Origin: Sipunculus nudus
Lineage: Eukaryota; Annelida; Sipuncula; Golfingiida; Sipunculidae
Assembly: GCA_026874595.1 (NCBI GenBank)
Contig: CM049316.1
Coordinates: 59,965,676-60,029,675 of the forward strand
DNA: 64,000 nucleotides
Direction: 5' to 3'
Under the pieces are notes generated by a model that was not told the DNA's origin, did not search any database, and was given only the letters and a program-made list of their open reading frames with translations. Each line of letters begins with the position of its first letter. Positions within the stretch are counted from its first letter, which is position 1. Shown here one piece after another: positions 51,001-58,139 of the stretch. The position numbers were made by a program, and so were the translations under genes.

Positions 51001-54000
51001 GGGTAGAACCCCTCTTGGGGGTAGGGGTTCTCCTTGAGGACTGTGAGGAGCCTGATGTACTGTTATCATAAGAATTCTCTCCCTTGTATCCACTCCCTTC
51101 AGCTACATCTGAAGAAAGACAAACAAAACAAGGGCTGCGTATCCTTGCACAATGGTACATTTTGCACATCCACTCTCATATCACATTTGGATTGGAACTC
51201 CTGCTGAATTTGAATATCTAACATATACTGTGGTCGCCTTTTTGTACCGGAGGTTTCAAATTTGTGATGTTCGCGTAAGTGAATTTATCATGAAAATAAA
51301 ACCTTTGTGAATAAGAGACCCCCTCATCAAAGGCAATTCACCATTGATATTATAAATAATAATTGATCCTATTCATGGTAACGTTACCCTAAGATAGTTA
51401 TCACTAATAATCATCTTTAAATTATCTGCCAACATTAAACAGCGGTTTCTTCTCATTCGATATTCACTTAGGTCCGTGTCAATTTTTTTTTATTATATGA
51501 ACATATTACTTCGTATTATTGATTCATAAAATGTTGAATATTGTGTGTAGAGATTTTAAAAACAGAACCCCCGCAAACAGTGAAAAGGTTAAAATCGTGA
51601 AATTTCAACCTCGCAAATATGAACCGAACCAATAATAATGGGTACCCATAATGTAATGGGTATCAATGCTTATGATTCAATAGACAGTTCTAACTAATCT
51701 TGACATTCTGCCATGTTGTATCTTAATGCAAATCAACCAGAGGCAGTAACACTTAGTATAAACACAGAGTTGCAATTAGACTGGTATAAACATCTAATTA
51801 GAATGATAAAGTATTAACAAACAGGTATGATTAGAAATGACCCACAAGATCATTTACACAAACATCAATGTTTCATCAGCATGCAAGTATCACAAGTTCA
51901 AAAGTTAAGTTGTATCCAAGAGTTTATGAAGCCTTTATTGCACTTACTGGGTGATACAGGACATTAATCCTGACAGCAATTCCTGTAGGTGTTCCCTGAT
52001 AAACTACTTGTATATACCTGAATATATACTACATTCACTTAACTATTTATTATACTAAATATTTAATGAGTAAAATCAGGCTATTTCGCATTAAATTTCA
52101 AGAATTTGAATAGAAATCCTAAATCCTAACTTTATTGAAAATTTTCTTATCCTGCCAAGTGAGAGTGACTTATAATGCTAGGAACTGAATCATTAATTAA
52201 TAATCCATAAGAGTGAACACAGTGACAAATATAGCACCACTGCAGAATTGCATGAATTAGTTAAGTTACCTGCCCTAACAACATTAAAAGCCAGTAAAGG
52301 TTACCTCATTTAATGGATTTTTTCCAATGCACTATTTTTTTATTGATGTCAATAAGGACTGAATATTAGGGCAAGGCTCTGTATTCATTTCTCTAAAATT
52401 CCTACAAATAATGATGTAAAACATTTTATATTTATACAAAAAAGATATATAAGAAAATCTTATATAACATGAAAAAATCAATTATTTCACAATCAATTAT
52501 TTCACGTATGCTTATTTATTTACTTAATAAGAGACAAAGGGCTGTGAAAAAACAACCAGATCAAATAAATAAATGAAAATTCATAGAAAAAGATGAATAG
52601 GGACAGAAATAAATGGACAAAATCATATTCAAGATTTTATTTTATATAATACACCAGTAAGGCTATTTTCTGTATTATTATCACAAATGATATTTTTATC
52701 ATCATCTGATCAGAATTAAAAATCTCATCATTTTGTATTCAGACATGTCTGGCTGAATGATGAGTGGTGTACGTTCTCCAACACTGTTTTATGACATTCA
52801 ATTTCTGCATTATTTTATCAGAGGCAACGTCTTTATGATTTTGCCTGGAGACACAATGTCTGGCTGAGGAGGTGATAGATTTTCCGAGTACCGCTTCAGG
52901 AATCAGATGATGTCACCGAGGTAATCATATCCAGATGCTTCCAGGTTCCAATAAGGACCACTGTCAGCACTGGCCGAATCAATAGGCTGCATGAGTGCAG
53001 CCACAGCCTCTGGCAGCGTCAGTGCATGCTGCTGATAGCGCAGTATTTATGTCACTCAGCCATTCAACTCTGGCTCAATGGATCACCAGCACTGACTGGT
53101 ATTTACCTTAACTCACCTGTTACCGGGACAATACCATGATCTAACCACAACAACACTAATATCTCCACCTGGTCTTGACTCCTTTCACTGCCAGGAATAT
53201 CATGTCATTATGAACTTAGCATCTGGCCTGAGTACACTGCTTACACGTACAAATCACTATTAGAAATGAACATCTCCTATACAGCTGTTGTACATGCTGA
53301 ACAGATGAAAAACAATTTTTATGACATTCCAAACATAATATTCTATGAAAATGTGAGTTTTGAACAGATTTTTGTCATCTAGTTTGACTGTTCACAATTG
53401 GATAGCTTTGGTCATGCTTCCTATTGTTAAATTAATATTCTTAGCCATACAAAATTTTGTGGAATGTACAATTACTTTTTTTACACTGATATCCTTATAG
53501 GTTGATTTGGATAGGAGTGGGTATTAAATAGACAAGTTCCAGAAGGACCTGATCACTCAGAATGTCATTATGATATCTAGGGGTAGCAGTCTGCCAGAAA
53601 CAAGGAAGACGCAGTATGTACAGCTATAGAGTGTGCATAAATAATAATCATTATCACTAATTAAAACTCCCAAATACTATGTGTCACAAAGGGACAAACA
53701 TAAAATTTATGCCCCATACAAACAAAAATCATATTCATACGCAAACTTAAAATTTGCATTTTTCGTTCTATACATAATACAAATTTAAAACAACGTCTAA
53801 ATCACAAAACTAAACTAAAAATACACAATATCTGTCAGATCCCCTAAAAAGTTAATCTCAAAAACGAGAAGATTATGCGACTCATTCAAATGCTCCTCGT
53901 ACAGCTGTGAGATCAATTTATCTGACGTTACCTGGAGGATCTATGGCCTGCTTAGCGAGCTTTCTCAGCGCTGCAGCGAAGCTTGATTGTCTGCTGGCAT

Positions 54001-57000
54001 TAATGACACTGCTACTACTTCCTGACGTGGAGCTGCTGCCTGGGGACACCTGGTTCATCGGAGGTACGGTCGCTGTTGTACGCGTCACCTTGGCTGCAGC
54101 TGGACTTAGCATGCTCAGTGGGGGCGGCTTAGGGCCTTGTGGTAATCCTGCAACCAAAGAAAAAGATGTTATTGTGATACTATAAAACAATCATCAAAAA
54201 TTGGAGTATTATTATGGAGGAAATCCTGTGAAAATCCTTAAAATCATGTAAAGAAATTAAAGAAAGTAAATGACATCATTAAATTATTATGATAATATTG
54301 TACAACTAGCATAAAATATTGTTATTGTATGATCACCATAAAAAATCTTATAGAATCAGTCAAGTGTTTTCCCACCAGCATTCCCATTATAATCCTAGAA
54401 CCCTTGAATTCACTGATACCTAGGGTTAGATATCAGGTTTTTTTCTGGTCTGTTTGTCTTCTTATTTATGTGTTTCTGTTTCCTGTGATATTATGCCATC
54501 ATCATTGTTTAAACAAGAGCTGTTTATGTGTAGTTAGATGATACCTGAAGCACAAAGCAGGTAAAAGTTAAGCAATCAAACAATCAGGACCAACTAGAGT
54601 TCCTTGTATACACAAGAGACAGATAACACAAGGATCTGGACCTTGACTGATAAACTTGAGTAAACAGATCCTGACACTCTGACATAATAGTACAACTGGT
54701 TTATGATTACTGCTTTGTAAGACAATTAAACCAATCATGATTCAATGTATACAGGACTGTAATTTGCAAAATTCCCGCACATTTAAATCCAGCTGACCCA
54801 TATGTAGATGGTAATATTTCTACAATCCTAGAAGGCATTAAACCGTTTAAATATCAAACTCACACATGAAAACATCAGCTTCAGGGCAGCAGACCTTTTA
54901 TAATTTTTAACCCTGATGTAGATAAGCGAGTCACTTCCATGTGATCATGATCTAGAGGCTTGATAAGGTAAGTGATAAATAACTATTATTAAGTCATCCT
55001 GACTGGCTGTGGTTTAACACACAAATAGACATACATTCTGAGGAATGCAGGCCTCCACCATGTGGGTAGTCCTTAATGTGGGGTATTCTGCAACCTGTGT
55101 TTTCATTCACTATTGCCCCATATTCCCAGGTTCATTTGTGTGTAAGTTGCCAAACAAGTGTTTGCATTCATTTAATTGGCCCATATTCCCATCTTCAATT
55201 GTGTATATGTGACTGTACATTTTTGGATAATCCTGGAAGTCCTTCCGGGATCCAGACCCACACCAAAATCTAATCACACCGAAATGCCCTGAAAACTTCA
55301 TCAGATTTCCTTCATGTTTGCACAAGTTATGTAGTGAACAAATAAACACACAAACACTTGAATAGGATGAACGCATACACTCCTGGCGTTTACAGAAAGA
55401 GTAATCAAAATTAACTTTACTAGTAATTAACTTCTACCTAATTCATATTAAAATTTATTCTAAAACAAACCTGCTTGAATGACAGAACATTGGTTTAAGC
55501 CAAATATTTTGAATCATACTTGATTTCTTAACATATCAGGGCTACAATCTGATTCAAGGGCCTAATTTGTTTATCAGACCATTCAAATGATGTGCTGATG
55601 ATGTGCAGTTTACAGATACATTTTCACGAAATCCACTGAAATCCACCAATGCCACTGAGAATAAAGTGTTAAAAAGTTTCTGTATTATTGACTCACCTGG
55701 TAAACATACATAAGTTACAGTTCCACTAAATATTATATATTTGTTTTTTGTTTTTTTTAATTATAAGATTCTGAAACTTTGGTCATCTGTAAAATTATTT
55801 AAATTTGAATACTGACAAGTGTAATGAATCATTTTGTCTGTAAATAATTATTCTCTGTATCAGTGTATTTGATGATTCCTTGTACACACGTCCTCCTAAC
55901 AATTGAAAACACAATTGCTATGACCCACCCCATCTTGAGAAGAATGTTCTTATAATAAAACAATCTCTTGATAAATGTTCCAAAGTACTCCTCTGACATC
56001 TATACAAATAACCAGTCTGTTCTGAAAATCAAGTATTACAAAAAATTTTAATTCGAACAGTTAGCAAAATGGCACTGACCTCGTTGGCATGGCCACGTGT
56101 GGGATACCTATGAGGCTGGATGGACCACATGTATTGCACTCTTTTACAACGATGTGACCATGAACACAATGGTCCCCATTATGAGGCAATATTACGTAGC
56201 AGGGTCGCAGGACATTGGCCTGCACACTCAGGGTGCACCACTAGGTATTAAGGTCAATAGGAGCATTAACATCAAGCATCGCACAAGAGTGACAGTCAAA
56301 TCAAAGCCTCCCAAAGGTGATGTTTATAATTACAGGTTACCTGAGCCAGTGCCCAGATTCCTGATTCCCTATTCAACAGGCTGACCCATTGATCTAATAC
56401 CTGACCATGTCTATTTGCGGTTCAGTTCCCTGGGACATATTCAGACCTGTGACATCAGTGCCTGAAAAGGACCAGCGTCTTGGTGAATTGAGCATATTTA
56501 CCCAGCTGCCCAGTCACGCTACGCTGACAACTATGATAGTCAGGGTCAAACGTTAGTTAGATGGATACAATAGCTGGCGCCTCAGGGTGCGAATATCTAT
56601 TGGAATAAATCACGTTTAAGGCGCTTTGTGTGTAATGTGCCCTTGTGTCCACTGACCACTGGTTGTACATAAAAGTGTGTATACCCACGACATATAAACA
56701 TTTATTCAACTGCTATAAATAAATGTATGTGCTATCTCCACTATACAGTACTAAGTAATCTTTCGATGTGAATGTGAGATCTCACTGTATATAAACAAGT
56801 ATTCCATGATTGTAAATAAATATATCCACTGTCAGCCATACACCTGCAGGCCTGTTTATAAGAGTATGATATTCCCTATACACAGACATGTATTTCCACA
56901 GCTCATAAAAAGATACATATGCAGTCAGCTGTACATAGGCATTTATCCAACAACTGTGAATAAGACATCAACCCTGTTTTAGAACGTTACAAAACTATGT

Positions 57001-58139
57001 TAATGACATCAGTTTTTTACACATAAACATCAACAAATATTTACATTTTGTGATCTGGATGTATCGAGTGTGTGCGTTTAACTGCAATAAACATAACAAA
57101 GATCCCTTGTAAAATTGTCACAATCCAGTTTCAACGACAACAACTGCAGTAAGTAAGAACCTATAAATATCTCATGCATGATCTGCACGTGCAATGCATG
57201 TGTTGGCTGCTTGTAAGTAAACTTCACAAACAGTGTACTAACTAATGTCCCCAACCACCTGTGGGATACCATGACCTGTATCCGCATACAATAAACACCT
57301 TGTCAGTGGTTGTTACACCAAGCCCAACCACATCAAAGCCTGGCTTCCTTTGTAACACCTATCCTTTTGCTTTATGTGTATCTTTGAAATATAATTACAC
57401 ATTTCCCAGGAATGGGAAGAAAACATACACCTGTATGTATGTAACCATCCAACTGACATCACAGGTGTATTATGCAACAGTGTTTTACTATAAGTATGTG
57501 ATATTGCATCACTGTGCTGTACAATGAGTTATTATCTGGTCATATGGAGTGCTAATTTTAAAACAATCAGGTGAGCCCAAAGACTGCTTAAGCGAAAAAA
57601 TATTTGCAGTATTTCACATTGTAAGTATTAGTGTTACTGTGTGTGCCCTCAATTCTACATGTTAGTCATCTAAAACGACTAATTAACTGAATCATAATTG
57701 TGCCAATGATGTAACAGGGTCAGCAGGTTGGCTGTAACCAAAAGATGGCAAAACATGCATAGGGGAATGATTCAGAGAAGCATCATTTAAAGAATTAAAA
57801 GACAAAACATTAATTTTAAGTCGGAGAATATCATATCAACACCTGTACCTGAAATTCTGATACTGCAATGACATAATATCCAATCAAACAAATAAAGACT
57901 GGAGAATGAAAAAAGAATGTGAATTATGATGTCAAACATGGTTTTCTTGACAAAACTGCTATTGAGTTATGAGAATAACAAAAAATATCTGTATACAACA
58001 AATTTCTAGAAATTGCAAAATTGCAATATATAAATTTATATTTCATCATAGTTATGAGGGGAATGAAATATTCTCCCTTTCAAATTAATGATGCAATTTG
58101 ACAAATAAACAGATGTCCCATACCTTGAGTCTGAAACAT
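8971..58139 (-). CDS. GSE1: GSE1 (genetic suppressor element 1, DUF3736 family), 16 coding exons
   Basis: Minus-strand spliced gene, 3294 coding bases, 1097 residues plus stop; human GSE1 is about 1217. Exons in order: 58139-58124, 54147-53932, 51108-50888, 34347-34151, 28921-28721, 27912-27688, 26831-26629, 24867-24731, 24116-23318, 17051-17016, 14962-14756, 12707-12582, 11689-11375, 11002-10808, 10210-10107, 9066-8971. Recognition rests on SFAAALRKLAKQA (residues 61-73), TPPVVTIAP (129-137), HPAFRMDD across exons 5-6, YPPEL in exon 6, an Arg/Glu-rich run in exon 7, the WPGIEAVLESYQKYVE block in exon 14 and a C-terminal coiled coil. In mammals GSE1 is a nuclear subunit of LSD1/CoREST/HDAC corepressor complexes. 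The middle is low-complexity and likely disordered. Intron sizes run from 0.3 to 16.5 kb. Exon 1 is the least certain; further 5' UTR exons may lie outside the window. Confidence 0.93.
9067..10106 (-). other. GSE1 intron 15
   Basis: 1040 bases, AT-rich. A stretch at 9156-9290 (starting TTACAGTTAAACC, with AACCTTGTTGTGTCAA-type repeats) looks like an old MITE. No coding sequence seen. Confidence 0.7.
10107..10210 (-). CDS. GSE1: GSE1 exon 15, coiled coil
   Basis: Codes (E)QALEKQVLMEQCDNLRQQNQ and QLNQNAEALSRKMG, a Gln/Leu-rich coiled coil. Acceptor ATGTTACAG with one base carried from exon 14; donor GTATGT, phase 0. Confidence 0.92.
10211..10807 (-). other. GSE1 intron 14
   Basis: 597 bases; contains a run of 15 G on the plus strand at 10562-10576. 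Otherwise AT-rich, nothing else seen. Confidence 0.8.
10808..11002 (-). CDS. GSE1: GSE1 exon 14
   Basis: Codes (G)SNTRGCTSPGLRPGSADNK, a basic stretch, and FKWPGIEAVLESYQKYVE, which I take as the conserved C-terminal block of the family. Acceptor AATTACAG; donor GTATAA, phase 1. Confidence 0.9.
11003..11374 (-). other. GSE1 intron 13
   Basis: 372-base AT-rich intron. Nothing else seen. Confidence 0.8.
11375..11689 (-). CDS. GSE1: GSE1 exon 13
   Basis: 104 codons, Ser/Gln-rich and probably disordered. The basic LKRKLSESE near the start could be a nuclear localisation or CK2-type phosphorylation stretch. Ends STRQQELSSKR. Phase 1 at both ends. Confidence 0.9.
11690..12581 (-). other. GSE1 intron 12
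   Basis: 892 bases, including a MITE at 12286-12467. No coding sequence seen. Confidence 0.8.
12286..12467. mobile_element. MITE-like element, TACAGTGGAAC ends
   Basis: Starts TACAGTGGAAC and ends GTTCCACTGTT, an inverted repeat with 10 of 11 matches. The interior has GACCACCCCACAATT repeats near the left and their complement (GGTTGTAATTGTGG) near the right. It resembles the element at 20425-20608. Confidence 0.75.
12582..12707 (-). CDS. GSE1: GSE1 exon 12
   Basis: Codes (E)MDVIRTACEQDQLRRQQ, AFQASKAVRLLQQEKAVKSE and QNHE: helical, Gln/Lys-rich. VKSE fits the SUMO consensus. Donor GTACTT, phase 1. A decayed copy of this exon end with its flanking intron lies at about 17286-17368. Confidence 0.9.
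14092..14124. repeat. (GT)n(TA)n microsatellite
   Basis: Short GT run followed by about 13 TA units. Confidence 0.9.
14184..14196 (-). promoter_or_regulatory. CTCF-like motif
   Basis: TGCCCCCTAGTGG on the plus strand; the complement CCACTAGGGGGCA matches the CTCF core consensus at every informative base. Occupancy is not known. Confidence 0.45.
14491..14640 (+). repeat. Dispersed repeat, plus orientation, with 46-bp internal tandem duplication
   Basis: The block GTCAATATGGCTGTGTTTAC continuing to GATAAACAGGC occurs twice (at 14535 and 14581). The whole stretch from CAACCAACCACC to CATACATCCATCACAGAGG matches the complement of 24240-24345. Confidence 0.85.
14756..14962 (-). CDS. GSE1: GSE1 exon 11
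   Basis: Codes (E)LTYLKQCNRRQLLGEPPQQ, a Pro/Glu-rich linker, then KTHFLFLMGLHSVVPERRK. The KxxFLxxxGL motif also occurs at the end of exon 9 (KMNFLQTVGL). Donor GTAAGT, phase 1. Confidence 0.92.
14963..17015 (-). other. GSE1 intron 10
   Basis: 2053 bases, AT-rich. Open frames here (for example 14986-15180 and 16792-16980) have no protein-like features. Nothing else seen. Confidence 0.75.
17016..17051 (-). CDS. GSE1: GSE1 exon 10, 36-base microexon
   Basis: Flanked by acceptor TTTTAATTACAG and donor GTATGTAACC. Codes (D)TSGSPVNSRFK(+E), 12 codons, phase 1 at both ends, so it can be kept or skipped without changing frame. Skipping would join exon 9 (EEKK) directly to exon 11 (ELTYLK). It sits alone in more than 8 kb of intron and is too short for ORF detection. 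Possibly an alternative cassette exon. Confidence 0.75.
17286..17368 (-). pseudogene. Decayed partial copy of GSE1 exon 12 end, donor and intron
   Basis: Matches 12545-12645: ATGTGGTACAGATA, then TTTTGTTGAGACTTGACAG, then TGCTGGAAAAG. The donor position is lost and there are indels. It ends at a T23G14 homopolymer junction (17369-17405), which may mark the insertion edge. Confidence 0.75.
17369..17405. repeat. T23-G14 homopolymer junction
   Basis: 23 T followed directly by 14 G on the plus strand. Confidence 0.95.
17406..17826 (-). mobile_element. tRNA-derived SINE-like element, copy 1
   Basis: The minus strand begins near 17826 with AGTGGCTCAGGGGTAGAGCA (A-box-like TGGCTCAGGGG) and a B-box-like GATTTGAATGAG further on. 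The body shares GCACACTTGTTTGTGAGTG and GGAGGTAAC..CTCCATTTTTAATGC with 38096-38405, so these are two copies of one family. Confidence 0.65.
19149..19170. repeat. C14-T8 homopolymer tract
   Basis: 14 C followed by 8 T on the plus strand. Confidence 0.95.
20425..20608. mobile_element. MITE, TA-flanked, CAGTG ends
   Basis: 184 bp. Left end TACAGTGGAAACTGTCTGAA and right end CACAGGTTTCACTGTA are imperfect inverted repeats of about 30 bases. A TA dinucleotide flanks each side, as for Tc1/mariner-type insertion. Interior repeats AAGACCACCTGTC. An inverted, truncated copy lies at 61436-61568. Confidence 0.8.
21640..22340. other. CpG-containing, high-complexity block in GSE1 intron 9
   Basis: This 0.7-kb block has many CpG dinucleotides and little simple sequence, unlike the AT-rich intron around it. 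A plus-strand frame is open at 22005-22340, but it has no domain and opposes GSE1. It could be an enhancer, an unannotated exon or part of another transcript. An X-box-like GTTATGGCAACC occurs at about 21658. Confidence 0.35.
22900..23240. repeat. Degenerate repeats with ACTACTCANATGTCACTGA
   Basis: Variants of a short unit (CTACTCACATGTCACTGAGA, CTACTCAGATGTCATTAAGA and others) recur with spacing of roughly 50-70 bases. At 23253-23292 a 20-base unit ATGAACTACTCGGCTTTCAT is present twice in tandem, just before the exon 9 donor. Confidence 0.5.
23318..24116 (-). CDS. GSE1: GSE1 exon 9 (largest exon)
   Basis: 266 codons from SHRTPDLNLKDKIKEKL to TSQEEKK. Disordered, Ser/Pro/His-rich, with an acidic-basic stretch (SDESDNDTVEEYDKKRER) and then KMNFLQTVGLTSQEEKK, part of the family's conserved region. 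Acceptor CTTCCAG, phase 0; donor GTGAGT, phase 1. Confidence 0.95.
24117..24730 (-). other. GSE1 intron 8
   Basis: 614 bases; holds the inverted partner (24240-24345) of the repeat at 14491-14640. Nothing else seen. Confidence 0.85.
24240..24345 (-). repeat. Dispersed repeat, inverted relative to 14491-14640
   Basis: Its complement reads GGTTGCAGCCAACCACC, then GTGTTTACTAACAGCTTG, then CATACATCCATCACAGATG, closely matching 14491-14640 in order. It lacks the 46-bp internal duplication seen there. Confidence 0.85.
24731..24867 (-). CDS. GSE1: GSE1 exon 8
   Basis: Codes (A)LERPKSNSHIHSHGQTLTN and ends EPPEKDSGHHSKQ, a polar His/Ser/Lys-rich segment. Acceptor TTTCTTTCACAG, donor GTAAGC. Phase 1 in, phase 0 out. 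Confidence 0.9.
24868..26628 (-). other. GSE1 intron 7
   Basis: 1761 bases, of which about 270 next to exon 8 are unique; nearly all the rest is the 56-bp array described below. Confidence 0.9.
25139..26672 (-). repeat. 56-bp minisatellite carrying a GSE1 exon end and 5' splice site in every copy
   Basis: The core ACTAGTCATGTAAT occurs 28 times from 25142 to 26651, 1509 bases, which is 27 units of 56 less 3 bases (two copies have small deletions). On the minus strand each unit reads GAGAAAGATTACATGACTAG, then TCACTATACACATCACCACA, then AG and the donor G/GTATGT. The rightmost copy is the real end of exon 7 (EKDYMTSHYTHHHK). So 27 donor-like GTATGT sites follow one another. 56 is not a multiple of 3, and reading through any extra unit meets TAG or TGA. 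Confidence 0.95.
26629..26831 (-). CDS. GSE1: GSE1 exon 7, Arg/Glu-rich
   Basis: Codes (R)SLGEHDSHHESRRDGLLD, then an alternating RERDRERERERVRAHEHERE run and EKDYMTSHYTHHHK. The RE/HE-rich charged run is typical of GSE1 in this position. The start uses ACATCAG/G to complete Arg from exon 6 (phase 2). The last ~44 bases with the donor form the unit of the adjacent minisatellite. Confidence 0.9.
26832..27687 (-). other. GSE1 intron 6
   Basis: 856-base AT-rich intron. Nothing else seen. Confidence 0.8.
27688..27912 (-). CDS. GSE1: GSE1 exon 6
   Basis: Codes MDDPILMERYRLMQASPFFS, then Pro/Tyr/Ala-rich sequence with GAGYPPELLRHQPL, ending LTGSD(R). The MDD directly after HPAFR and the YPPEL block match the family order as I recall it. 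Acceptor TTTTTGGCAG; donor GTAAAT, phase 2. Confidence 0.95.
27913..28720 (-). other. GSE1 intron 5
   Basis: 808 bases, with a MITE-like element at 28469-28649. The overlapping plus-strand frames at 27870-28245 show no domain. Confidence 0.8.
28469..28649. mobile_element. MITE-like element related to 20425-20608
   Basis: Right end GAGACTTCACTGTA and left end AACAGCAAAATCTC form an imperfect inverted repeat (about 11 of 14). The interior has GTGGTCGTGTTAG and GGACCACC units like the other MITEs in this window. Confidence 0.6.
28721..28921 (-). CDS. GSE1: GSE1 exon 5
   Basis: Codes SVGQGVMSGTAGLGGREDLH, then a Tyr/Met/Ala/His-rich segment with MDPAMYPYHAAYMAQHAAAF and SHPAF(R). Acceptor CTTTTACAG; donor GTGAGA, phase 2 at both ends. 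Confidence 0.93.
29420..29614. mobile_element. MITE-like element, GGCAGATCC/GGATTCNGCC ends
   Basis: Left end AGTGGCAGATCCTGAGTGGG, right end CTGAATCCGCCCCTG, imperfect inverted repeats. G/C-rich arms around a T-rich centre (GGACCTCTCTT at left, GGACCCCCCTTTC at right of centre). A small non-autonomous element by its structure. Confidence 0.55.
30401..33120. repeat. 288-bp tandem array rich in nuclear-receptor half-sites
   Basis: TCCTGTGACCTTGACC-type heads start at 30401, 30688, 30976, 31264, 31552, 31841, 32129, 32418, 32709 and 32999 (tcca in the last). The middle copies are nearly identical and the outer ones diverged. Each unit holds TGACCTTGACCTTTGACCTC, whose complement contains the DR1 AGGTCAAAGGTCA and TCAAGGTCA, and a second cluster TGACCTTCACCTTTGACC, then TTGTGACCTC. 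The 67-codon frames on both strands recur only because the unit is repeated. Confidence 0.92.
33622..33663. repeat. (GCG)n trinucleotide repeat
   Basis: About 14 GCG/CGG units with one CAG interruption, 30 bases inside the right end of the possible TIR element. Confidence 0.95.
34151..34347 (-). CDS. GSE1: GSE1 exon 4
   Basis: Codes STERPNTGSSHSGSVIEAVS, then two VKQE motifs (residues 172-175 and 181-184), both fitting the SUMO consensus, then Arg/Ala-rich sequence ending SSRNTPI(G). Acceptor TTGCTTACAG, phase 0; donor GTGAGT, phase 2. Confidence 0.9.
35288..35592 (-). mobile_element. tRNA-derived SINE
   Basis: The minus strand starts near 35590 with a tRNA-like head: GTGCTGGGCTTATGATTGAG and the B-box-like GAGTTTGAATCC. 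The body runs to GCAATGGACTAGCATCCCATC and AACTGGGATAAGCTCC, the tail sequence shared by many animal SINEs and L2-type LINEs (from memory). Confidence 0.75.
36543..36557. repeat. C15 homopolymer
   Basis: 15 C on the plus strand. Confidence 0.95.
36946..37200. repeat. ~42-bp tandem repeat, about six copies
   Basis: Unit GGCAGCATTCATAAAGGTAT plus CTGTTGACTATATTTTATTTA; starts near 36964, 37005, 37047, 37089, 37130 and (degenerate) 37170. Confidence 0.9.
38096..38405 (-). mobile_element. SINE-like element, copy 2 of the 17406 family
   Basis: Shares GGAGGTAACTGCCTCCATTT and GCACTTGTTTGTGAGTGGAA with 17406-17826. Minus-strand B-box-like sequences GAGTTCAATTCTC and GTTCAAATCTC are visible. The A-box end is decayed. 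Confidence 0.55.
41110..41320. repeat. Degenerate ~55-bp repeats (CCTGATGTGAGATAT)
   Basis: CCGATGTGAGATATTAT, CCTGATGTGAGATATATG and CCTGATGCAGATAATAAGG recur with TGAAGTAYCA/ACCAGCATC spacers. Old tandem repeat. Confidence 0.45.
41580..42070. other. High-complexity CpG-containing block in intron 3
   Basis: A stretch richer in G/C and CpG than its surroundings. Both strands have open frames (41588-41797 plus, 41729-41929 minus), but neither resembles a known family and no donor joins the minus frame to exon 4. A regulatory element or alternative 5' exon is possible. Confidence 0.3.
43061..43310. repeat. Two-copy degenerate ~150-bp repeat
   Basis: GATATCTCAAATTATCTTAA and AATATCTCAAATTATCTCAA, each followed by ATTAGAGATWGTTAA, recur about 148 bases apart, with similar GTACC/GCCCAAGCTGT flanks. 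Confidence 0.6.
46740..46890. repeat. Short tandem repeat with RFX X-box-like sites
   Basis: Unit GGTAAGGCTTTCTATGGTAA plus CACCTGGCAACA, about four degenerate copies. Contains GTTTCCATGGCAAC (46746-46759) and GTTTCTATGGTAAC, close to the RFX X-box. Confidence 0.6.
47892..47919. repeat. G28 homopolymer
   Basis: 28 G on the plus strand; C28 in the GSE1 pre-mRNA. Pro-rich minus-strand frames here are translations of this tract. Confidence 0.95.
48110..48805 (+). mobile_element. Mollusc-type dispersed element with (GGAC)n and terminal hairpin
   Basis: An AT-rich body without a coding frame ends in (GGAC)n at 48709-48760, then a 29-base hairpin AGCTCAGATGACT/AGTCAGCTGAGCT at 48777-48805 followed by AATAAAA. 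This ending is common in molluscan genomes in my experience of the family. The left boundary is a guess. Confidence 0.6.
50049..50121. repeat. 24-bp tandem repeat, three copies
   Basis: Unit GAATATTCATAAATATGTCA plus ATCA, three copies with two changes. Confidence 0.95.
50888..51108 (-). CDS. GSE1: GSE1 exon 3
   Basis: Codes (D)VAEGSGYKGENSYDNSTSGS, then TPTPKRGSTHPQG and NTPPVVTIAPTPSHPSLVTS DGRK. TPPVVTIAP is a diagnostic GSE1 block. Acceptor CTTTCTTCAG, phase 1; donor GTATGT, phase 0. Confidence 0.95.
51109..53931 (-). other. GSE1 intron 2
   Basis: 2.8 kb, AT-rich. 51228-51640 is a dispersed repeat (CATGAAAATAAAACCTTTGTGAA) shared with 63630-64000. 52800-53050 is a less AT-rich stretch without a frame. 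No coding sequence seen. Confidence 0.75.
51228..51640. mobile_element. Dispersed MITE-like repeat, copy 1
   Basis: Shares CATGAAAATAAAACCTTTGT with 63680-63703 and has the TTCGCG/CGCGAA-type reading (GTTCGCGTAAGTGAA at left, AAAATCGTGAAATTTCAACC at right) found in MITEs of marine invertebrates. Confidence 0.5.
53932..54147 (-). CDS. GSE1: GSE1 exon 2
   Basis: Codes (G)LPQGPKPPPLSMLSPAAAKV, then TRTTATVPP and SSFAAALRKLAKQAIDPP, the most characteristic N-terminal GSE1 block. Acceptor TTTGGTTGCAG, phase 1; donor GTAACG, phase 1. Confidence 0.96.
54148..58123 (-). other. Probable GSE1 intron 1
   Basis: 4.0 kb, mostly AT-rich. 56640-56980 is a degenerate ~50-bp repeat (CATTTATTCAACTGCTATAA and variants). 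Open frames at 55076-55376 and 56097-56384 have no recognisable domain. Confidence 0.6.
58124..58139 (-). CDS. GSE1: Probable GSE1 exon 1 (start codon, 16 coding bases)
   Basis: Minus strand ATG TTT CAG ACT CAA G, then donor GTATGG. The phase (1) and last base join exon 2 to give MFQTQGLPQGPKPPPLSML. An in-frame TAG lies three codons upstream (58146-58148), supporting this ATG as the start. Vertebrate GSE1 also has a very short sequence before its PKSPSLGMLS-type block (from memory). The 5' UTR would extend right, perhaps to about 58310. No transcript evidence; other start exons could exist. Confidence 0.5.
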
